NCBI GenBank assembly: GCA_013285655.1
Contig: JABDHI010000009.1
Coordinates: forward strand, 1-59,191
DNA from: Bacteroidota bacterium
Lineage (GTDB): Bacteria; Bacteroidota; Bacteroidia; JABEUT01
Direction of reading: 5' to 3'
DNA: 59,191 nucleotides
Shown here: positions 46,108 to 54,282 of the stretch, one piece after another
Layout of the letters: each line of letters opens with the position of its first letter
How positions within the stretch are numbered: the stretch's first letter is position 1
Made by a program: the position numbers and the translations under genes
The notes under the pieces: model-generated
Databases searched by the model: none
The model's input: the letters and a program-made list of their open reading frames with translations, nothing else
Told to the model about the DNA's origin: nothing

Positions 46108-46854
46108 ATGAAGTTATTACAAAATCAAACCGTAATAGTTACAGGAGCCTCTAGAGGAATAGGAAGAGGAATTGCTTTAAAACTAGCTGAACAAGGTGCC
46201 AATGTGGCATTTACCTATTTGTCGTCGGAAGCTAAGGCAAAAGAACTGGAAGCTGAGATTGCAGCTAAAGGCGTAAAAGCAAAAGCATACCATTCTGATG
46301 CTGCTGATTATAAAGCCGCTGAACAATTAGTAACCGATGTATTAGCTGACTTTGGAAAGATTGACACATTAGTGAACAACGCAGGTATTACCAAAGACGG
46401 TTTACTCATGCGTATGAGCGAGGAACAGTTTGATGCAGTTATTAAAGCTAACCTTAAGTCGGTTTTTAACTTAACCAAAGCTATACAGCGCCCTATGTTA
46501 AAAGAACGCAAGGGTTCTATTATCAATATTACATCGGTAGTTGGTATACGTGGTAACGCCGGCCAATCGAATTATGCAGCTTCAAAAGCAGGTATTATTG
46601 GGTTCACCAAATCAATTGCTCTTGAATTAGGCTCACGTAATATTCGTTGTAATGCTGTTGCTCCGGGATTTATTGAAACCGAAATGACAGGAGCATTAGA
46701 TGAAAAAGTAGTGGCACAGTGGAGAGAATCAATACCGCTTAAACGTGGAGGCACTGCCGATGATGTGGCAGGCGCAGTTGCTTTCCTTGCTTCTGACTGG
46801 TCGACTTATATTACCGGACAAGTAATACAAGTTTGCGGAGGGATGCTTACCTAG
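46108..46854 (+). CDS. fabG: 3-oxoacyl-ACP reductase
   Basis: This 248-residue short-chain dehydrogenase has the cofactor loop TGASRGIGRGIALKL, NNAG (VNNAGITKDGLLMRMSE), catalytic Ser in INITSVVG and YAASKAG. The ending is TGQVIQVCGGML, typical of FabG. It reduces 3-oxoacyl-ACP in each elongation cycle, complementing FabH and AccBC at 13-16 kb. ATG 46108 was chosen; the longer frame from 46045 crosses the promoter. The next gene starts 13 bases on. Confidence 0.95.
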   Translation: MKLLQNQTVIVTGASRGIGRGIALKLAEQGANVAFTYLSSEAKAKELEAEIAAKGVKAKAYHSDAADYKAAEQLVTDVLADFGKIDTLVNNAGITKDGLLMRMSEEQFDAVIKANLKSVFNLTKAIQRPMLKERKGSIINITSVVGIRGNAGQSNYAASKAGIIGFTKSIALELGSRNIRCNAVAPGFIETEMTGALDEKVVAQWRESIPLKRGGTADDVAGAVAFLASDWSTYITGQVIQVCGGMLT

Positions 46855-46867
46855 TAATTGAAATAAA

Positions 46868-48964
46868 TTGTCGTTTAGCATAGCATATTCTGCATGGCTC
46901 TTACTACTCTGCCCACTGGCAGGGGCAGTATATGCCGCAGGCTTTTATTATAAAGATGCCCGTACAGCAGAGTTGAACCCTATTTTAAGGTGGGCGCTTA
47001 CTGCTTTACGTTTTTTATTGGTAATGTTTCTGGTTTTCTTAGTTCTTTCTCCTTTAATACGAAGTTCAAAGAACACAGTAGAAAAACCTATTATAATAAT
47101 TGCGCACGATAATTCAGCATCTATTGCGTCGGGTAAAGATTCTGCACTTTACAAACACACCTACCCTGCTAGTTGGGATAAAACCATAAACCAACTATCA
47201 TCAAAGTACGATGTGCGTGTAATGTCATTCGGCAATGAGGTTGCTGATAGTATGAACTACCTCTATAACGAAAAAGAAACCGATATTTCTTCTTTGTTTG
47301 ATGCTATAACCAAACGATATTATGGAAAGAATATAGGCGCAGTTATTGTGGCATCAGATGGTATTTACAATAAAGGCTTTAACCCTGTGTATGCAGCCCG
47401 CTCTTTAAAAAGCAATATTTATACCATTGCTGAAGGCGATACTACTATTACCCGAGATGCCATTGTGACCAAGGTTGATCATAACCCAACTGCATTCCTT
47501 GGCAATACATTTCCTTTACAAGTTGTATTAGATGCTCAAAAACTGGAAGGTAAAACTTCGACACTTACGGTAAGTGAATTACATGATGGTAAAGAAGACA
47601 AACTCCTCACCAAACCGCTTACATTTTCGTCACAACAATTTCACTTGAGTGTGCCTGTACAACTAACCGCTAAAACAGCAGGCTTAAAACATTATATAGT
47701 AAAAATAGATCCTGTTGCGGGCGAAGAGAACCTTACCAACAACAAACAAGATGTGTATATACATGTGCTCGATCAAAAACAACACATACTTATATTATCT
47801 GCTCCGCACCCCGATGTGGCTGCCATAACGGAAAGTATAAACAACACCGATGGTTTTGAAGCAGAAACATTTACTCCGGATAAATTCCAGGGAAGCTTGA
47901 ACAAATATTGCTTGGTAATACTCAACCAACTACCGTCAACAAACAATGCCATTACCCCGGTATTACAGAATATTGATAAACTCAACCTTCCTGTTGTTTA
48001 CATTTTGGGTAGTCAGTCAAACTTATCTGCTTTTAATCAACTAAACACTGGATTAAAGATCAGCAGCTATGGAAACAGAATGAGTGATGCTGAAGCAGCA
48101 CAGTCCAATAACTTTTCGTTATTTACTTTAAGTGATGATCTAAAGAGCTTTATCAGTCAATTGCCGGCCGTATCTGCCCCATTTGGCACCAATTATCTTA
48201 TCAGCCCTTCTTTAAATGTATTGATGTATCAGAAGATACAGAGCGTTACCACCAGTTATCCGTTGATTGCATTTAACTCTTCAGGTAATGCCAAGCTTTG
48301 TATTATATCCGGCGAAGGCATCTTCCGGTGGAAGCTGCAAGACTACTTAGCCCATAAAGACCACAAGGTATTTGATGAACTAATCACCAAGATCGTTCAG
48401 TACCTAGCTGTAAAAGATGACAAGAGCTTCTTCCGAATACATAGCCCTAATAGCTTTAAGGAAGATGAGGCAATTGAAATGGATGCTGAGCTTTACAACC
48501 CAAGTTATCAGCTAATAAACGATCCTGAAGTAAATATTACTATCACAAATTCCGATGGCAAGAAATTCTCCTTCACATTCAACCGCACATCAAATGCCTA
48601 TCATTTAAATGCAGGACAGTTACAAGCAGGTATGTATAGTTTTGAAGCAAGTGTAAAGGTTGGCACCGAACTTTATACCAAGAAAGGAGAATTTAATATT
48701 ACGCCCGTGCAACTAGAACTTACACATACTATTGCGGACCATCACCTGCTCTATCAATTGGCAAGTGAGCATTCGGGCAAAATGCTTTTCCCGAATCAAA
48801 TTGAAGAATTACCTAAGTTACTCGAAAGCCGTGATGATATAAAACCTGTTATTTATTCTCATGTATCGTACTCACCACTTATTGATTTAAAGTGGGTCTT
48901 CTTTGCATTACTCGCTTTAGTAAGCATAGAGTGGTTCTTGAGAAAATGGAATGGAACTTATTAA
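46868..48964 (+). CDS. Large membrane protein with VWA-like domain
   Basis: This 698-residue protein starts with TTG. Two N-terminal helices (about 8-28 and 40-62) are followed by a von Willebrand A-like fold beginning IIIAHDNSASIASGKDSA, where the D-x-S-x-S metal site is recognisable as DNSAS. VIVASDGIYNKGFNP comes later. A beta-sandwich-rich central region and a single C-terminal helix (LKWVFFALLALVSIEWFLRK) complete it. This layout resembles the BatA/BatB-associated or glutamine-amidotransferase-like periplasmic proteins common in Bacteroidota, whose role is poorly known. It lies between fabG and the Sua5-family gene with short gaps (13 and 10 bases). Confidence 0.78.
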   Translation: MSFSIAYSAWLLLLCPLAGAVYAAGFYYKDARTAELNPILRWALTALRFLLVMFLVFLVLSPLIRSSKNTVEKPIIIIAHDNSASIASGKDSALYKHTYPASWDKTINQLSSKYDVRVMSFGNEVADSMNYLYNEKETDISSLFDAITKRYYGKNIGAVIVASDGIYNKGFNPVYAARSLKSNIYTIAEGDTTITRDAIVTKVDHNPTAFLGNTFPLQVVLDAQKLEGKTSTLTVSELHDGKEDKLLTKPLTFSSQQFHLSVPVQLTAKTAGLKHYIVKIDPVAGEENLTNNKQDVYIHVLDQKQHILILSAPHPDVAAITESINNTDGFEAETFTPDKFQGSLNKYCLVILNQLPSTNNAITPVLQNIDKLNLPVVYILGSQSNLSAFNQLNTGLKISSYGNRMSDAEAAQSNNFSLFTLSDDLKSFISQLPAVSAPFGTNYLISPSLNVLMYQKIQSVTTSYPLIAFNSSGNAKLCIISGEGIFRWKLQDYLAHKDHKVFDELITKIVQYLAVKDDKSFFRIHSPNSFKEDEAIEMDAELYNPSYQLINDPEVNITITNSDGKKFSFTFNRTSNAYHLNAGQLQAGMYSFEASVKVGTELYTKKGEFNITPVQLELTHTIADHHLLYQLASEHSGKMLFPNQIEELPKLLESRDDIKPVIYSHVSYSPLIDLKWVFFALLALVSIEWFLRKWNGTY

Positions 48965-48974
48965 TTGATTATAG

Positions 48975-49589
48975 ATGTCTAAACTATTATCCATATTCCC
49001 TGAGCATCTGGACGAGCAAAAACTTGTACATGCTGCAAATATTATGAAGGAAGGTGGAGTAGTAATTTACCCTACCGATACTATATATGCTATGGGTTGT
49101 AGTATTATGCAACCCAAAGCCATTGAGCGTATGGCTAAAATAAAAGGCATTCGTGTTGACAAAGCAGTATTCTCGTTGATCGTTCACGACTTGGGCCACA
49201 TTACTGAGTATACCCGCCCTATGAATACTTCGGTATATAAGTTAATGAAGCGTTGCCTGCCAGGCCCATTCACTTTTATTTTAGAAGCAAACAGTAACAT
49301 AATACGGATGATGAGCAGCCGAAGAAAGACAGTCGGCATACGTATCCCCAGCAATCCCGTTATACTTGGCCTTGCTGAAAAACTGGGCGGACCAATTGTA
49401 TCGACATCATTACACGATGATGATGAGATAACCAAATTCCCGACTGACCCTGATGAAATATTCGATCATTACCAGGATAAAGTAGATGCCGTTATAAATG
49501 GTGGTTACGGTAACAATGAAGAATCAACTATTATAGATTGCACAGGGCAAGAGCCTGTAATAATTAGGCAAGGTAAAGGAATAGTTTAA
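48975..49589 (+). CDS. Sua5/YciO/YrdC family protein, probable L-threonylcarbamoyladenylate synthase
   Basis: This 204-residue YrdC-fold protein has VIYPTDTIYAMGCSI, the family signature for binding nucleotide and threonine, KCLPGPFTFI-like RCLPGPFTFILEAN and VGIRIPSNPV. Such enzymes make threonylcarbamoyl-AMP for the t6A modification of ANN-decoding tRNAs. The YciO subgroup is similar and not proven to do this, so the exact activity is open. Its stop overlaps that of the convergent nnr gene in the shared bases TTAA. Confidence 0.88.
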   Translation: MSKLLSIFPEHLDEQKLVHAANIMKEGGVVIYPTDTIYAMGCSIMQPKAIERMAKIKGIRVDKAVFSLIVHDLGHITEYTRPMNTSVYKLMKRCLPGPFTFILEANSNIIRMMSSRRKTVGIRIPSNPVILGLAEKLGGPIVSTSLHDDDEITKFPTDPDEIFDHYQDKVDAVINGGYGNNEESTIIDCTGQEPVIIRQGKGIV

Positions 49590-51097
49590 GCCTTCTTTTC
49601 TTTAAAGGCATGACCAAGACAATTAGTAATGTCTTCGGCAATTAATGAGCCTTCACCCACTTCATGCGCGGCAATATCGCCTGCAAGCCCATGAATGTAT
49701 ACACCTAACAAAGCTGCTTGCTTTGAGCTATACCCTTGTGCCAATAAGCCGGTAATTATTCCGGTAAGTGTATCGCCACTACCACCCGTTGCCATACCCG
49801 GATTACCGGTAGAATTGAAATAAACTTCTCCTTCAGGAGTTGCAATAGCAGTATGTGCACCTTTTAATACTAAGTACACACCGTACTTTACGGCAAACTC
49901 TTTTTGTAACGTATAAGCATCATAGGCCGATGATGTTTTACCAACCAGCCTTGCAAACTCGCCCGGGTGCGGAGTAAAAATGCAACCTTTTGGTAAGAAT
50001 GCCAACCAGGTTTTATTCTCGGAAAGTATGTTTAATGCATCTGCATCAATTACCATTGGTAACTTTGCTTGTATTAAAATCTTTATAAGCTGTTGGGTAG
50101 CTTTACCCGTTCCGATACCAGGGCCAATACCTATTACATTGTATTGAGCAATATCTTTTATGCTTGATATTTCTTTTTCATCTTCATCAACACTTACCAT
50201 AGCTTCGGGTACTGTGCTTTGCAAAATAGTGTACCCACATTTAGGGACATGTACTGTCAGCAATCCCACACCAGAACGAAGGCACGACTTGGCTGCTAAT
50301 ACAGCAGCACCCATTTTACCATACGAACCTGCAACCAAAAGCGCATGCCCGTAATTACCTTTATGCGAAAACTTGGACCTGTGCTTAATAAGTGGCGCAA
50401 TCATTTCGCGGGTAACATAATAATTAAGCGATTTTTGAGATGCGATGAATGCTTTATTAATCCCTATGTCGAGCACATAAAAATCGCCTACATGCTGTAC
50501 ATTTTCTGCAAATAAAAAGGAAAGCTTAGGCGCTTCAAAGGTTAAGGTAGCATTGGCATTTATCACATTCTTATGGTCGTTAGCTGAATTATCTTCCACC
50601 ATAAGCCCTGAAGGAACATCTATAGCCACAACTGCACAATGCAATGCATTTATTTTTTGAATAACCTCTGCCAACTTACCACCTACTTGTTTAGATATGC
50701 CAGTACCTAAAATGGCATCTATTATAATAGTAGGTTTATCAGTGGCAACGGTAATATCATCAGGGCCGGTAATTTCTTTAACTTTTATACCAGCCAAGGT
50801 CTCGAGCTTTTTCCTGTTCTCGGTATAATCAGCCGATGCTTTGTTAAAATAAGGAACAATTAATACATCAACACTATAGCCATTGGTATGTAAAAGCCTG
50901 CTCAGGGCAAGCCCATCTCCCCCGTTATTACCCATACCACATACCACAGTAAAGTGCAGTTCGCCCGTAAAATGCTCGGTTATCCAGTTAAAGCATGCAG
51001 TTGCTGCCCTTTCCATTAAATCTACCGAAGAAATGGGTTCATTTTCTATTGTAAAAGCATCTGCTGCATGCAACTGTTCGGCATTCAATATTTTCAT
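49586..51097 (-). CDS. nnr: Bifunctional NAD(P)H-hydrate epimerase / ADP-dependent dehydratase
   Basis: This 503-residue fusion has an N-terminal NnrE/YjeF_N epimerase domain (about 1-215; CGMGNNGGDGLALSRLL, IIDAILGTGISK, AIDVPSGL). The C-terminal NnrD carbohydrate-kinase-like domain (about 225-503) has GHALLVAGSYGKMGAAVLA, TPHPGEFARLVG and GNPGMATGGSGDTLTG. It repairs NAD(P)H hydrates formed by heat or side reactions. Both domains have their key motifs. A weak TACTTTTA box lies upstream near 51119. Confidence 0.96.
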   Translation of the reverse strand: MKILNAEQLHAADAFTIENEPISSVDLMERAATACFNWITEHFTGELHFTVVCGMGNNGGDGLALSRLLHTNGYSVDVLIVPYFNKASADYTENRKKLETLAGIKVKEITGPDDITVATDKPTIIIDAILGTGISKQVGGKLAEVIQKINALHCAVVAIDVPSGLMVEDNSANDHKNVINANATLTFEAPKLSFLFAENVQHVGDFYVLDIGINKAFIASQKSLNYYVTREMIAPLIKHRSKFSHKGNYGHALLVAGSYGKMGAAVLAAKSCLRSGVGLLTVHVPKCGYTILQSTVPEAMVSVDEDEKEISSIKDIAQYNVIGIGPGIGTGKATQQLIKILIQAKLPMVIDADALNILSENKTWLAFLPKGCIFTPHPGEFARLVGKTSSAYDAYTLQKEFAVKYGVYLVLKGAHTAIATPEGEVYFNSTGNPGMATGGSGDTLTGIITGLLAQGYSSKQAALLGVYIHGLAGDIAAHEVGEGSLIAEDITNCLGHAFKEKKA

Positions 51098-51300
51098 TAA
51101 CCACTCCTATTTAGACGCTAAAAGTACACATTCTGTTTACATAATAAAGCCTTTAAATAGAGCGACCTGTAACGTTATAACTCATTGTTAATGATTTGTT
51201 TCATATCTTTTTAACATCTACTTAGTTATTTATCTATTGTGTAAATTAAATTTTGTTAATATTGCACGCAGTTTATAACAAATAATTACAAAACTAATCC

Positions 51301-53028
51301 ATGAGAAAACAACAGTTTCAAGTCTTGTCTGCATTGTGCATTGCAGGTATAGGCGTTGCAGGTTGTAATGGCCTTTCTAAAATGATCAAGAATGCCAGCC
51401 AAATTAGCTATTCTGTAACCCCTAATCCTTTACAGGACAATGGTGACAGCGTTGCTATTAACATTTCTGCAAAATACCCAGCTGAATATTTCAACAAAAA
51501 AGCGGTAGTAACCGTTACCCCTACTCTTAAGTTAGCAGGCGGTAAGGAACAAGCTCTCGACCCAGTTACTCTGGTTGGAGAAAGCGCTACCGGTACTGGC
51601 ACCAAGATCAATTACAAGCAAGGCGGAAGCATTACCTACAATAAGAAGGTTGCTTATACCCCAGACATGAAAATGGACTCATTGGTTATAAAGGCTACTA
51701 TAGTTAACAATAAGAAGGATTTCCCTGCAATGAAAATTGCTAATGGAACCATTGCTACAGCATTGTTGGTACAAAACGACGATAAGCTGATGATGGCAAA
51801 GGACAACTTCCAGAAGATGATTCCGGAAATGGATACAACCCACATTTACTACGCTATCAGTCAGGCAAACGTTCGTCCGGCTGAAATGAAGAGCGAAGAA
51901 ATGAAGAAGTTTATCGATTTCGTTGAAGGCGGAGTTAAAGCAGGATGGAAATTTGACGGTATCAATGTATCGGCTTATGCATCACCTGATGGCGAAACCG
52001 ACATGAACCAACACCTTGCTGAAGATCGCGCTAAATCAGCTATCACAGCTATGAAAGGTATCTTCAAAGAAATGGAAAGCAAAAAGATGGATACCAAGTT
52101 CGGCGCTGAAGATGGTTTCTACCATACCGGCACAACCGGAATGGACTGGGATGGCTTTAAGAACGCTGTTCAAGCTTCTGACATAAAAGACAAGGATCTT
52201 ATCATCCGCGTGCTTTCTATGTACACCGATCACGATCAAAGAATGAAAGAAATCAAGAATATGTCTAAGACCTATTCTGAATTAGCTGATCATATTCTTC
52301 CTAAATTAAGAAGAGCTATCATACAAGTTAATGCTGAAAAGATGAGCCGTACCGATGCACAGATCAGCCAATTGGCTACTTCGCATTCTGACAGTCTTTC
52401 AGTTGAAGAATTATTGTATGCTGCTACTCTTACAACCGACATGAACCAAAAGTTAAGCATTTACCAGGCTGCTGAAAAGCAAAATCCAAATGACTGGAGA
52501 TGTGCTAACAATGTTGGATATGTTGAAATGATGCAAAACAAGTCTTCTGATGCAGCTGCTGAATTCCAGAAAGCTTCTCAACTTGCACCAACCAACACTG
52601 CTGTTATGAACAACATGGGTGTTGTAGCTCGTTGGAAAGGCGATCGTAAGACCGCTATGGATGACTTTAAGAAAGCAGGCACACCTGAGGCTAACTACAA
52701 CATGGGTATACTTGATATACAAATGGGTGACTATGCTGGCGCAGTTGGCAGCATGGGTAGCTTCAACACATTCAACACTGCTCTTGCTAAGCTTTTAAAC
52801 AACGATAACGCTGGCGCTAAGTCAACACTTGATGCTTCTGGCTTAGATAACGCTTGGGTTTCTTACTTAAGGGCAGTTATTGCAGCTCGTAACGGCGACA
52901 AGAATGATATGGTTAACCAATTAAAAGCAGCTATCAACAAAGATGCTTCGTTGAAGACACAAGCTCAATCAGATTGTGAGTTCATCAAGTTCCAGAAAGA
53001 TGCTGACTTCAAAGCTGCTATTCAATAG
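51301..53028 (+). CDS. TPR lipoprotein with OmpA-like peptidoglycan-binding motif
   Basis: This 575-residue protein has a lipobox (GVAGC, Cys22). An N-terminal beta region (about 30-155) is followed by an OmpA-C-like segment (about 215-270; INVSAYASPDGETDMNQHLA, then EDRAKSAI). TPR helices follow (about 395-560; WRCANNVGYVEMMQNKSSDA, then FQKASQLAPTNTAVMNNMGV). I associate this architecture with Bacteroidota cell-envelope lipoproteins of unknown role; a link between outer membrane and peptidoglycan is inferred. It uses unusually regular Lys/Ala codons and has a perfect terminator after it, consistent with high expression. A near-consensus box (TAATATTG, 51257-51264) lies 36 bases upstream. 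Confidence 0.85.
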   Translation: MRKQQFQVLSALCIAGIGVAGCNGLSKMIKNASQISYSVTPNPLQDNGDSVAINISAKYPAEYFNKKAVVTVTPTLKLAGGKEQALDPVTLVGESATGTGTKINYKQGGSITYNKKVAYTPDMKMDSLVIKATIVNNKKDFPAMKIANGTIATALLVQNDDKLMMAKDNFQKMIPEMDTTHIYYAISQANVRPAEMKSEEMKKFIDFVEGGVKAGWKFDGINVSAYASPDGETDMNQHLAEDRAKSAITAMKGIFKEMESKKMDTKFGAEDGFYHTGTTGMDWDGFKNAVQASDIKDKDLIIRVLSMYTDHDQRMKEIKNMSKTYSELADHILPKLRRAIIQVNAEKMSRTDAQISQLATSHSDSLSVEELLYAATLTTDMNQKLSIYQAAEKQNPNDWRCANNVGYVEMMQNKSSDAAAEFQKASQLAPTNTAVMNNMGVVARWKGDRKTAMDDFKKAGTPEANYNMGILDIQMGDYAGAVGSMGSFNTFNTALAKLLNNDNAGAKSTLDASGLDNAWVSYLRAVIAARNGDKNDMVNQLKAAINKDASLKTQAQSDCEFIKFQKDADFKAAIQ

Positions 53029-53050
53029 TAGTTTATAATATAATGCACAT

Positions 53051-53078
53051 AAAAAACCCCGCATATGCGGGGTTTTTT
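53051..53078. terminator. Perfect bidirectional terminator
   Basis: A 28-base perfect palindrome with core CCCCGCATATGCGGGG is flanked by six A and six T. It lies between two convergent genes and can act as a Rho-independent terminator on both strands. Confidence 0.9.
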
Positions 53079-53097
53079 ATTTTTAGTAAATCTGGTT

Positions 53098-54231
53098 TTA
53101 TAATTTTTCCAGCACCATTGCTGCGGCTTCTTTACCTACCAGGGTACCAATGGCCACTCCCATTCCGCCTAACCTTACCGCGCAATGCACCCTATCTGAT
53201 ACATTTTTAATTATAGGCGACTTATCCCCATCGCCTATCCCCATTATACCACTCCAACGGCGTTCTATTTCGTATTTCTGCCCAGGCACTATTCTTTCTT
53301 TAAGCAAAGTTTCTAATACCGCTTGTATTCGTTGAGTGGTTTCTAGCTCTGTGGTGGTCTCCCCATCAAAATCAAGGTTTCTGCCGCCGCCGAACAAAAC
53401 TCTTTCACCCACATTACGGAAATAGTAATATCCCTTATCATAATGGAAAGTGCCCTTAAGTTTTAATCCATTTATTGGCGTGGTAATTAAAACCTGTGCG
53501 CGGGCAGGTTTAACCTTTACTTCTTTAAGAATAGATGAAGTATAGGCATTGGTTGCAAAAAGTAAATGTTTTACGTTAAAATTCTGCCAATTGGTTATTA
53601 AGTGAACACTTCCATTTTCTTCTTTATACTCTTTTAACTCAATACCATTCATCAATATAACACCCGACTCAGCCGCTTTAGCCGTTAAGGTGCGCACCAT
53701 TTTACCGGTATTTATCTGGGCCTCGCATTTGTTCACTATCATGTGAGTAAAACCCTTCATACCAAAATCGTTTATCTTCTCATCGCAAACCTTATAGGTT
53801 TCCTTTTCACCTGTAATCTGGCTTATTTCTTTATTAAATCCGCTTATGGCATCTTTACTTTCATTAAAAGACTCTTCGGTATCGAATGTTTCATATCCTC
53901 CCAATGGTTCATACTCCATATTCTTATCCCCGACAATAGCCCTAAGTGCTAATAATCCCTTCCAGCGCTTTTCTACTAACTTAAAAACGTCTTCCGCCGA
54001 ACGGGTTTTCAAGTCATCCAATAGTTCAGACGGAGAACCAAAACAAGCAAATCCGGCATTACGCAAACTAGCCCCCATAAGTACTACGCCTTTTTCCAGC
54101 ACCATTACTTTTAGTGAAGGGTTTAAGCGCTTAACCTCAATGGCAGCGTTAAGCCCGACAATGCCCCCGCCTACAATGGCCAAATCGATTGAATTAAAAT
54201 AGGAATCGTATTCCCAATGACTATAATTCAT
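53098..54231 (-). CDS. FAD-dependent oxidoreductase (DAO family)
   Basis: The ATG at 54231 gives 377 residues; an upstream ATG at 54255 lies in the divergent promoter region. The N-terminus has the FAD dinucleotide loop DLAIVGGGIVGLNAA. Later come GASLRNAGFACFG (near the isoalloxazine), FATNAYTSSIL and the C-terminal RWSGIMGIGDGDKSPI with VRLGGMGVAIG. This is the glycine/D-amino-acid oxidase type. The substrate, probably an amine or amino acid, is unknown. There is no signal peptide. Confidence 0.92.
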   Translation of the reverse strand: MNYSHWEYDSYFNSIDLAIVGGGIVGLNAAIEVKRLNPSLKVMVLEKGVVLMGASLRNAGFACFGSPSELLDDLKTRSAEDVFKLVEKRWKGLLALRAIVGDKNMEYEPLGGYETFDTEESFNESKDAISGFNKEISQITGEKETYKVCDEKINDFGMKGFTHMIVNKCEAQINTGKMVRTLTAKAAESGVILMNGIELKEYKEENGSVHLITNWQNFNVKHLLFATNAYTSSILKEVKVKPARAQVLITTPINGLKLKGTFHYDKGYYYFRNVGERVLFGGGRNLDFDGETTTELETTQRIQAVLETLLKERIVPGQKYEIERRWSGIMGIGDGDKSPIIKNVSDRVHCAVRLGGMGVAIGTLVGKEAAAMVLEKL

Positions 54232-54282
54232 ATTTTTGTGGGTTATATTAGTCAATTATTTTGTGTAAAAATACATCGAATT

